64,000 nt of DNA. It comes from Megalonaias nervosa (taxonomy: Eukaryota > Mollusca > Bivalvia > Unionida > Unionidae). Below, in pieces: positions 1 to 10,856 of this stretch. The stretch lies in contig JAECUM010011076.1 of assembly GCA_016617855.1 (NCBI GenBank), forward strand, positions 1-64,000. The letters run 5' to 3'. A model generated the notes under the pieces. That model saw only the letters and a program-made list of their open reading frames with translations, was not told the DNA's origin and searched no databases. Each line of letters starts with the position of its first letter. Within the stretch, counting starts at the first letter, position 1. The position numbers and the translations under genes are program-made.

Positions 1-45
1 CGTTAAAATCCAAATCACACATACACCTTCAAATGTATAACTCGT
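1..45 (+). mobile_element. 3' tail of the SINE (copy 1 equivalent)
   Basis: Positions 1-45 equal 15889-15933, the tail of the SINE at 15601-15935; the head should lie left of the window. Confidence 0.6.
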
Positions 46-1179
46 CAAATATGCAGGAATGTGATGGTGTTATGTGACCAGTTGGAACTAAGGCATAAAG
101 TGTGACAATACAAGAGTAAATCACAAAACTTCTGATAAAGTTCTGAGAATTTTCAGAGACGTGCGACTAGTGTCTAACTGTCAGTTCACTGGAATGGATA
201 TTGATCTTTGGTGAAATATGTAGCCTATCTATATGGAACTACGGCTAGATATATGTACAATGAAACAAGAATGATAAAGAAACCAGCTGAAATATATCAA
301 TGTTACACTTCTGCCAAATGGAACATTTTATCATCATATGATACTGAATTTTCTAGTTTAAAGTTATCAAATAACGTGAATCAATTCCACAATATTGCAG
401 GAGCGACAATGTAACTATATAAACACAGAAATGATGCAAAATGTGTGAATAAATATATTCATATAACACCAAAACATAAAACAAATAGTATCTGTAAGGT
501 TTCCAAATTATTTTAATGATCTTATCACTTAGGGTTATACTGTATAGGAAATATCTTTCTGAAGTTAAACAGGTGTTAGATGTTTTAAAGCAATCTTACT
601 CCATTTCATTGCATATATGATTGCTAATTCTGATTCTGCACAAACATTCCTCTCCAAAATCTAAATTGCACAAATAGGATTTATTGTATTTCCGTCCTAA
701 TTCCTCCTACGCGACTCCGTTATATGTTCCAATAATGCATTCTGAATATACAAGTGTCCTCAGTGTCCTGAAAATCCATTAAAAGATGTTGAAATTTACT
801 GTAAAGTAAAAGTAACATACAGTCGATCCAACTTTTATTCAACCAAGCATCACACGCACACTCGCTCACACAAAATACAAGCAATCAAAAATCACAACCA
901 TACGATTTTGCAATCTGTCACCATACCCACCTACTCCAATTCACACATAATGTACGAAAATATCAGCATTGCATAGTGACCCTTTAAACAATAGCTCAGT
1001 ACATCTTCAATTGACATTATTTTCACTCAAACTAATAAAGAAACGGTGGCGACCTCTGCTGTAAATAAATATTATTTAATGGGTTGGTAATAACAATGTC
1101 ATTAAATCATTTATATCCAGCTGTGTTGCCACCGGATTTTTCGTTGTATTACCCAAATCCATGTCAGGTAAAGACGTAT
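46..1179. other. Non-coding sequence within the duplication, nothing recognised
   Basis: AT-rich sequence with only short open frames. The 68-codon frame at 208-414 is present in copy 2 with changes that look neutral. No domain, RNA or mobile element was recognised. Confidence 0.6.
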
Positions 1180-3595
1180 TGAGTGAACTGAGTGGTTGTT
1201 TAAAGTGTCACTATGCGGTACTTTATTTGCGGTGAGGTGTATAGTGAGATTGAGAAGTTCCGCAACTGTACAGTTATTAATTTAATTGTGTTACAGATGT
1301 TTTATGCGAATGAATGTTTTTTGAAAGTGGTTTACCGTTTGTTTACAGTACGGTTAAACAGCTATCGAATATCCCGACTTTCTTGTCATACTCCATACTT
1401 GTTTTTTCAAATGTATTACATGAACAGATTTGTTGGTTTGTTTCAATTGGGTTGACAATACCATTAGTACTTATTTATGCAATGCATCTTTGGAGTTTTC
1501 GGGTTTGCCATTTCTTTATTTGTATCTTGCATAGAAAAATAAATTGCAGCTTACGATGTGATAGCCACGACTGGAATTATGGATAGGTGAGGTGTTATTG
1601 GTACTAAATGAAATTACATACTCGAAGAAAAGTTCTATATCATAAATCGCCGACTCATTTTGACATTAAAATTATAACATTTATTATGTCAACATTAAAT
1701 AAATTATCTGCTGAAAAGCAAATGCTGGGTTTGCTTGATCGTTGTTAGACACTGACAATATTAATTGAGATTATTTTCACTTATAAGGGGAAAAGGCCGG
1801 TGTTTACCCAGCTGGAAATAACTGTTTTACTGCGTTCGCAATAGATGCATAGTATTAAATCAGTTATTTCTAGATATGTCGCTACGAGCATTTTCGTTGT
1901 ATTAGTTTCAAATAGGTCAGTGAAAGAACTACACGGGGCTTGTTTAAATTGTCACTGTGTAGTATGCCATTTTCTGCCATTATGTCTACATTGGTGCAAA
2001 GGGTCCCATGATACTAAGAGAACGTGCAGCTATACAGTAGCGATTGAGATATAATTATGTCAGGGATGCGTTTCTTGAATGAAATTTCGTTCGATAATGT
2101 TTTACCATTTCTTTGCATTAAGTTTAAATAATTTTCGAATATGCCGACTTTGATCATCATAGTGATATTGAATTTTCTAGCTCATAGTAATCCAACAACT
2201 TGAATCAATTGCACAATGTTGCAGGTGCGACTATTTACCCATATAAATACTGATATGATTGTTTGAACTGTCATTTTCAACTATTATGTGTGATTAGGAA
2301 TACGGTAAGACTAAGAAATTCCGCCAATACATAGTTGTGATTGTGATTTAATTGTGTCAGAGACGATTAAAGTAAATAAAATGTCTTTTGCTTATGTTTT
2401 CCAATGGCTTTGCACTGTATGTTTACTTTAAGTTAACATAATTTTCAAAAATATACCATCTTTCCTCTCATACTTACTTTTTAAAAGGCATTACTGTAGC
2501 ATAGAAAGAGTGGTGTGGGTGGGATTGGGTTGGGATAGCCACAGACATTAATGCAATGCAAGGTTTTGGAGATTTAGAGTTTTGCTATTTCTATCTCATT
2601 TTAAGAAAACTATTTTTCTAGTTACGACGTGATAACTAAGAATGGAAAGATGGATAGTTAAGGCTATAATTATCAATAGCACGACATTAAATATATACTC
2701 GGATAATAGAGCTATACATTAAATCAACGATTCTCTTTGACACAGAATTTATTCGATTTAAAAATTAAAATATTCTCTGCTGAGAAAGGAGATTCTACAA
2801 TTACTTGACCAATTTTAAACACTGACGATCTTAAGAGATATTTTTAAACATCTTATTTTCACATAACTGATCTTGTACTAAAATAGTTTCCTCTTTAATC
2901 CAGGCGCTGAGGATATTTTGACTTCAAGATAGATATTGTTTGATGCAAGTAATATTACCAGTTTTAACCATCTGTTTACTTGTAAATTGAATTGTAAAAC
3001 TGGTCAATTATGCAGCAATCATAATGTTGTATGTAAGATATTTGAACTGCTGTTTGTATTTTCGGTCATTATACATGAGTTGCGAAAAAGGGTAGGGTGA
3101 GAAAGAAAGATTGCGCAATTGTTTTGTTGTGATTGTGATTTAATTGTGTCAGAGAAGCTTTATTTGAATGAAAGGTGTTTTTAATTGTGTTTTACGGTTT
3201 GTTTACATAACGTTTGAACATTCTTAATATACTGAATTTCCTGTCACACTTGCATTTTAAAATGCATTATTGGAACATATATAGGGGTCGGGTGGGTGGA
3301 TCTAGGTTGGAAAGGCCATAGAGAGTTATTTAGGTGATGCGCATTTTAGAGCCTTACGGCCTTGACATTTCTATCTTGTTTAAAAATAATATTTGGCAGT
3401 TATGCTGTTGTAGCCACGACTGTAGATATCAGTACTACAAGAAATGCATGCTCGGAGAATAATATGCACCTAAAATCACCGATTCTTTGTGACACTGCAG
3501 AAATGTAGATGCTAGTGTTACTTGATCGGTGTTAAACACTGACGATCTTAAGATTTCTTTTAAATATTCATTGACATATTTTACGTTGAGGATAT
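1180..3595. repeat. Diverged array of about 0.8-kb tandem units (copy 1)
   Basis: Four related units recur. Landmarks are 'tttaattgtgt(t/c)a(c)aga' near 1279, 2050, 2347 and 3140, 'ttaccgtttgtttaca'-like blocks, 'atcccgactttcttgtcatac'-like blocks, and 'aacactgacgatcttaag' near the unit ends. Spacing is about 770, 300 and 795 bp, so the second unit is truncated. Open frames here are short and not conserved between units. It looks like an old satellite or degenerate element. Confidence 0.75.
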
Positions 3596-5015
3596 TTTGA
3601 TTTTAGGAAACATGAGCCTTTGGAACTACTATCAAATATATGCACAGAAAAAAAAAAAACAATTTACAAATGACAGAAAAACAGCTGAAGACTCTCCTCC
3701 AACACATGCAAGAAGATGGAAGGGGCAGGGGACGCTAACAAAAGGGAATGACTCACTGCAAAAGGCTCTCCTGGAAAGTCGTTATTTGAGTCGACCAGAT
3801 AGAAAAGGCATCATCATCCTGTTGCTTATGCAATACCTTGAAACCAGTGGAGAAACATCTAATATGTCAAAGGGGGGGGGGGGGAGAAGATGCTCTCCCA
3901 CGTAGCAGTGGTTCTAAAATCCCATATATTCAGGTGGAGTGGTTGTTTCATTGGGGTCTTCTTGTGCCCACACATACCAACAACAAGTGACATATTATAT
4001 CATGGAAACTAAATTTACGAACACAAAATATGTGGAAACAAAAAGAAGTAGTTGATATTTACCTTGAGACCAGTACTAATAATAGGATCACATGACTGAG
4101 GCATTGCTTTACAGGATAAGTCACAATAACAAGAAGAACATAAGAAAAATCAATGCAAGAACTGGAGATAAAATGTCTCAATCAACAAATGACTTAAAAC
4201 GTATGAAATTCTTCAATGTGAACATTTAAATACATCAATTAAGTTGGCTTTTATTGTGTGCTCTCACACAGGACATTTTCACTAGTCAAGGTTCCATTAC
4301 ATTATCCTCTTCATACCTTGGCAGACCAATAAGATATTTCAGTGCTTCAGGTCTGTGAATTTTATTGGATGTGGTAGCAAGCCATCACATACAGTCAAAC
4401 TCAAGTTGCTCAAATTTGAACACTACTCCTACATGACCAAGACAAGAAGAGAACACCACTGGAATGGAATCAAATAAGGAATTTTCAACTGCTGATCCGT
4501 TGTTTGCACCAATACAAAATTTCTCTCAAATACACATCTGTATTGGATTCTCTTTGGCACGTAGTCATACTTTCGATGTTAAACTAACAAATTATCTTTC
4601 TAAAGTCAATTGCCTCCATCATTTTCGGCCAATGTATAATGCACCACTGTTACATGCTATTGGTTAGTTGGCATTACATACTAAGGGAGGAAACTCATGA
4701 AATCGAATAGATGTCACTAGGTCAAAGCACTCAAATATCTGATCAATCCACCAAAAAAATGAGGAAGATTTCCATATGCTGACAATTACTAAGGAATCAG
4801 ACTGGTATCATCTTATTTTCAAACAAAGGTCTCTAATTACTAACTGGAGGAAAGATAGACAAAGAATTAGATACTTAATCAGGAGACAGATGAAATGATT
4901 CCCTTAACAACAGGCTAATATGTGAAATAACAGCTGTATAGAGATAGTTAAATAAGTCCTTTTAAAACAAAAACAAATATAAAAAATTCATATAAACACA
5001 ATTTTGTTTGCAGAT
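3596..5015. other. Non-coding sequence 3' of the gene copy 1
   Basis: It lies downstream of the copy-1 polyadenylation signal. It contains an A run (3648-3659) and a G run (3871-3883), both different in length in copy 2. The 102-codon frame at 3597-3905 is carried in both copies only as a neutral frame. Counterpart: 19484-20912. Confidence 0.55.
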
Positions 5016-5180
5016 TTTATTTTGTGAATTCTTTTTTTTTAAACATTTTTCAACTTGCATATCTACATCTGAAACTAAAATATTAATAAATAAAGTCCAA
5101 ATAAAAGCAATAGTTATCCATAATCAGTTGGAGTACATGGTCAGGTTCATTTGATCCTGGGACTTGACTCTAACCTTGAG
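5016..5180 (-). CDS. Putative terminal exon and 3' UTR, duplicated copy 1
   Basis: It is the counterpart of 21077-20913: acceptor tttctttcag, short open stretch with stop at 5126-5124, and AATAAA at 5021-5016. The 57 possibly coding bases are identical in the two copies. It is treated as the end of the duplicated gene tail; expression unknown. Confidence 0.4.
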
Positions 5181-5641
5181 CTGAAAGAAAAAACAACAAA
5201 TAAGTACATGAAAACAGTATTTTTCAATATATTTATTTAGGATCTGATAGTTTTGGTATCTTGAGAATAATAATAAGATCATATAACATATTTCTGATGA
5301 AATTACCCATATGACAATTTTGCATTGTCCTGAGTATCACATTTTGCCTGGGAAGATTTATTATTATGCAGTGTCTCCTTTGTGAGTTCTGATGAATTTT
5401 TAGAAACAAGTGGGATGGTCGATAACCTCTGTATTCATCTCATGAAATAAATGACTTTTCCATATTGGATTTGTTACCTTGTTGTAACAAATATGGTTCA
5501 CAAAGGAACAGAAACAAAACTTATTTTAGGATGTCACCTTGACTGATTGGTGTTTTTTGGTAGAGGAAGATATAAAGGGTCATATTGTACTGTGGCAACT
5601 GAATGTAAATTGTCTAACCCAAGCACTCACAGTGTAATTTA

Positions 5642-6101
5642 GGCAGTATTTGCTTGTCAACCTGGACCAGCCTGGTTTAGGCAATATTCTCCTATCAATC
5701 TGAACCAGCCTGGTTTAGGCAGTAACCAACGGTCAACATGGACAAGCCTGGTTTACTCAGTATTGATGAGTCAACTTGGACATGCGTGGTTTACACTGTA
5801 ACGGCCTGTCAACCTGGAACAGTCTGGTTTAGGCAGTTTCCCCCATCAACCTAAACCAGTCTGGTTTAGGCAGTAATCACACATCAACCTGAACCAGTCT
5901 GGTTTAGGCAGTATTCACCCATCAACCTGGACCAGCATGGTGTAGGCAGCATTCACCAGGTGACATGGATCAACTTGGTTTAGGCAGCATTTACCAGTCA
6001 ATCTGGACCATCCTGGTTGAGGTAGTGTTCACCTGTCAACCTAGAATAATCTGGTTTAGGCAATATATGCCATGCCAGTTAACCTGGACCAGCCTGGTTT
6101 T
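5642..6101. repeat. 38-bp minisatellite, 12 units (copy 1)
   Basis: Units begin 'ggcagtattcacc' and end 'cagcctggttta'; eleven are 37-38 bp and the last is longer. The 'cctggaccagcctggttta' core is an imperfect palindrome (CCAG/CTGG). It lies in the intron between the terminal exon and the CTCK exon. Confidence 0.9.
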
Positions 6102-6529
6102 GAGTCTGGCAAGCTAACCGCTGCTTTTCACAATTCCAACTATCATTACTGGTTATACCATCCTTCTCAGGACGTATCAATTTTTTTATTCTGCTTTATA
6201 CACTGTCGTGCATATAACTGACAGAAAGGAACCAGAAACAATCCCTGTACAGCTGACTGGTATGAAAATTTCATTTATTTCTCTTACGTATAAAGAATAC
6301 TTTTTTATTTTAATTCATGGAAATTGTCACAAATTAATTAAAACTTTATTCTGATAATTCAAGATAATAAAACTCAATTCTAAATTTATAAAATCTGAAA
6401 ATGTAACAAATTCTTAAAGATCAGAAATAATATGAAACTTTATGGAATTATCTGAGCTCATTTGGAGAAATGCATTTCTTTCTTTTAATTTTCCAGTGTT
6501 GAAACTATCTATGATATTTTTCAGCAATA

Positions 6530-8060
6530 ACAAAATTTTTAAATCAGCTGCTGTGTTGAATGTATTGGATGGCTGATGGGCACCATATTCATTTTGGATA
6601 AGGTAGACTTCATTAGAAGACATTTGGTGAAAACCCATTTGTATCTATTTCATTTAGAACCAAATAGACACCTTAAGAATGCTTCTGATGTAAATCCAGT
6701 GTCGAATTGACTTTCCATTTTAGAGAGTAGAACAAAAAGATTTTCAGGATGGTCACTGGGGTGGCCATAATTTACATCAGATCAGTACTGTTATCATTTA
6801 CAATCAACAAGAAGTCACAATAACTCTTCAGGTGAAAAGCCCATGTTAATATGTCTTTCCATTTCATAGAGTAACAATAACACTATTTTCAAGACAGTTG
6901 CCATGGTGGCCATAGTGATATCAGATTACACATTATTTACATTTCGAACCATCTAGACATCATAAGAAATCTTCCTTGCGAAATCACAATGCTGATATGG
7001 CTAGCAATCTAGAAGTAGTGATAATAGCATTGTCCTGATGACCATTGTGGCGGTCATATTGAAGGTCAGAATGGTATGATTTTCATTTATGGTCAACTAG
7101 ACTTAATAAGAAGTGTTTCAGTGATAATCCCATGCTGGTATGATCATTCATTTTGAAGAAACAGTGTTACCAAGAAGGTCATGCAAGATGTCTGTGCAAC
7201 ACTAGTTTCATTCAAGACAAACTATACATCCTAAGGAGTCTTTTTTTTTTAATAGACCATGTCAATATGACCATTCATTAAATAGGATCAGTGATAACAA
7301 GATTTTCAAGATGGCAGCAGTGACAGCTATATTGGATGTGCAAGTGGTACCATTCTCATTTAGGACCAACATAAAATCATATTAAATTTCATGGTGAAAA
7401 GAACATGTCAATATAAAATTGTCAGGAGGACTAGTGATGACAAAGATTTTAAATACGGTTGCTGTGCCAGCATTAATGGACATTGGATCTGCATCATTTT
7501 TATTTGGGACTGATTAGAATGTATTTGAAGTCTTTCAGAGAAAACCCCATCTAATATGACTATCCATTCAAGAGGAGTAGTGATAGCAAGATTTTCAAGT
7601 TGCTTGTTGTGGCGACGATATTAGATATCAGATTAGTACCGTCTTCATTTAGACTAATTAAACATTATAACAAGCCTTTCATTCAAAACCCCATGTTAAT
7701 AAGACTCTCCACTCAGACCATGTAGCCATTATACAATTTTCAAGATGGCTGTTGTAGAAGCCATATTGGACATCAGATCAGCACAATTTTCAGCTAAGTC
7801 CACCCATGCATCACAATAAATCCTTTAGTGAAAATATCATCTTGATATGACCATTCATGTAGAAGAAGTAGAGATTTCACAATTTTCAAGATGGCTGCTG
7901 TGATGGCCATACTGGATTTCTGAGTAGCATGAAATTTATTTAGGACCGCCTAGACCATGGCATGATTGTGTGTGTAAAGTTTCATGGCAATCCTCCAAAT
8001 AGTTTAGGAAGAGTAGTGATAACAAACTTATGCTAACAGACAGATCACAGACAAAAGACT
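6530..8060. repeat. Array of about 145-bp dispersed repeats (copy 1)
   Basis: About ten degenerate units follow the order 'ccatgttaatatgac', 'ccattcaagaggagtagtga', 'aagattttcaagatggctgc', 'gtggccatattggatatcag', 'accattttcatttaggacca', 'agacatcataagaagtct'. The array ends with 'taaagtttcatggcaatcct', a phrase I associate with molluscan repeats. Open frames inside it (for example 6638-6414, minus) are incidental. Confidence 0.8.
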
Positions 8061-8131
8061 ATTTCATCAGCTTTACTGGTCTATGACCTGTAGAGCTACT
8101 AAAACAAAAAAAAAAATATAAAACAACTTAC

Positions 8132-8420
8132 TCTACAGACAGCCATTACATCCAAACTGAGAGATGACAGGAAGTCTAAAATAACTGCTTGAAGTCTCCA
8201 CAGTACATCGTTATATTCCTGTAGCTGGTCACAGTGCCAGTGCAGCATTCACAAGATGTGTCCATCTCCAATGACACTATAGTACTGTCAAATGGAATAA
8301 GATTAGGCATGGACTGGCTTGCCTTACAGTGGCCAGAACAGTAGTTGTATGTAACAGACCTGGAGGACACACAGTTATTGATTTCCAGCACTTGAGTGGC
8401 TTGCCTCAGAGTACACGTTT
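8132..8420 (-). CDS. CTCK exon, duplicated copy 1
   Basis: This is the same exon as 24316-24028, with one synonymous change (Pro CCA here, CCG in copy 2). The in-frame stop is at 8178-8176. The out-of-frame continuation carrying the two last cysteines ends at 8135-8133, immediately before the donor GTAAGT at 8131-8126. The extra base lies in the run at 8178-8181. Lack of amino-acid change between copies is consistent with recent duplication, gene conversion, or two haplotypes of one locus. Orphan status as in the linker entry. Confidence 0.55.
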
Positions 8421-9183
8421 CTGGAGAAAGAAAACAACAAAAAAGTAAAATCATAAATAATCATGGAGGATTTAATTTAGTTTTTCATGGGTAATAAATA
8501 TAAAAAAATATAGCCAACACAAAAATAGTATTTCCTGTCGAGGTAAAACAGTATGACCTCACAAAAGATATTCACTTGGAATTGTCTTTTAACTCAAGAA
8601 GAATTGCAAAAAATCCCCCCCACCACAACCTTCATGGCTAAACTTCATTATGGGTCCATCTCCCCATTAGAACTTGTTTGACAGAAGCTTGAGCCTCCAC
8701 TGGGCATTACCCCTCCCCCTGCTTGGGCAGTTGCTATGCCATTGGTTGACTCCAAAAAAATGAAATGTTGTCCCCACAAATATTTATGATTTTGCAGTAA
8801 ATATAAACAAATAAGGGAATTAAAACATTTAATAGATAAACTAAAACCTTAAAAATGGAATAATTAAAGCTGTTCTTCTATTCACACATTATTTACCCCA
8901 GATATAACACAAATTATCAAATTAATATATTTGGTGAACAATAATTATGGAAAACATATAATTTTCAATCTGCAATGGATGTAACTACTTGCATTAAAAA
9001 TGATACCACAAAATATGGATAACAAGTACAAACATGAAATATGTATATAGAGTAGTTGAAGTATCTACTTTGGAAAACTGTCTAATATCAAATATTATGC
9101 ATAAACAACATGTGTAAAAAGTCCAAAATTTCATACTGATACTTCTGTGACTAAAAGGAGTCAAAACTCTGGAAAACTGTGAC

Positions 9184-9185
<2 letters not shown>

Positions 9186-9272
<87 letters not shown>
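9186..9272. repeat. (AT)n followed by (GT)n microsatellite (copy 1)
   Basis: A compound dinucleotide tract with switch at 'atatatgagtgtg'. Confidence 0.95.
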
Positions 9273-9274
<2 letters not shown>

Positions 9275-10789
9275 AAAGGTGCAAGACTTCAAAGTCATTC
9301 TTCCATGCACTAATAGAGAAAAATGTTGGTCTTTATTTATTTATATCTAATACTACCTTTTCCTCTTACTTTTCATGAAATATAAATATCTTGTTTTAAA
9401 AATTATATTAATTTTTATATTTTGCAAACTTGTATAGTTTTGTGTATTTTGGTCTTTATTACCTGTGTTATCATTGCATGTACAAGGCATTACTCTGGGG
9501 TTCCATTTCTAAAATTCCTATATGTAAATGAATTAATGAAGGCTTGTTAGGTTTAGGTGGCATGCATTGCTATGAAACCTTGTCAAATTTATATTGTTGT
9601 ATTTTTGGCAGATAGTATTATATTTACTACATTATTACTTTCCTTGTCAGCTGCATAAGTCATATATGTTTACTCAGATGACTTTTTCCTAATCTAGTGT
9701 CTAAATAATTCATACTAAGTCATTTTCATTCCTCTCTTTTTGCTTTCTTTATTATCTGAGTACTGAAATAATAAAATACTCTTTAGAAAATCCAACATAT
9801 CAAAACGTGAGCCAATGTGCACAAAATAAGTAAACAACTATTTTCCATGGCTTTTAACCTAAACTCTGATTTAAGACACTGTCAAGAAATACCTCAAGGT
9901 AATTTAAGTGAGTATGGTTTCAAACTTGTTCAGAGTAGCATGGACATGATAGAGGTAAAATCTGCACAATTTTCATTCAGGACTAATTACATAATGCAAG
10001 TCTTTTGTTTTAGTGTAAATCCATGAGGAGTAATGAGAACAAGATTTATAAGATGGCCACTGTAGTTAATAAAGTCTTTATTGAGATAATGTAGGCCATC
10101 AAAAGGAATTATATAATATGGGTAACATTAACAAATAATTAAGCCTATGAAAGAGTGAAAAGCAATCTACATAACAAATAATGTGATTTATCTTTATGTT
10201 TTACCAGAGTTTACATTACAAGAATCTTAGAGTACTTTTCTATGTTTTCATGCATCTAATAAAACTGTACATATCAAGTTGGAGGTACACTGATGTCTAT
10301 TTTGTAGGGCAAATAACTATTTCTCCTCTGAATGTTTTACAGAAAGATCTGAAGGTAAACACAGCTTATGATGCAGTTCGAAAGCCCTCTGTTCACACAC
10401 AAAATGGCATTCCAGTTTAATATCACCTACACAAAAGATACCATGGTTATCTTGATTTTATGTGCATTTTCAGCCCTCTGGCATGATTACACAAGGTAAT
10501 TAACAGCCTAATTTGTCTCCAGCTGATTACAATACATGAAAGGTGCAAAATTCTCAGTAACATATACAGGTTGGTTGGAGGGTTTAGATAATGCTAGATT
10601 GTACAGGATTAATAGGACATAACTTGCAAGATATTGATATGTGCCAACATTTTGCATTATTACAAACAATATAGGCTTGTACACAGTCATGTTCTTTATT
10701 GTATGGATTATGATTATATATACTTACAGTAACCCCCAAATTGTGACTCAAGTTGTACATAGTCATGTTCTTTCATTGTAGGGAATATG

Positions 10790-10856
<67 letters not shown>

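Noticed and set aside
3597..3905. 102-codon plus frame, present in both copies
   Set aside because: No domain; it contains A- and G-homopolymer runs that differ in length between copies by multiples that happen to keep frame. Conservation is explained by the duplication itself.
6414..6638. 74-codon minus frame present in both copies
   Set aside because: It lies at the edge of the 145-bp repeat array; no cysteine module and no fit to the gene's exon phases.
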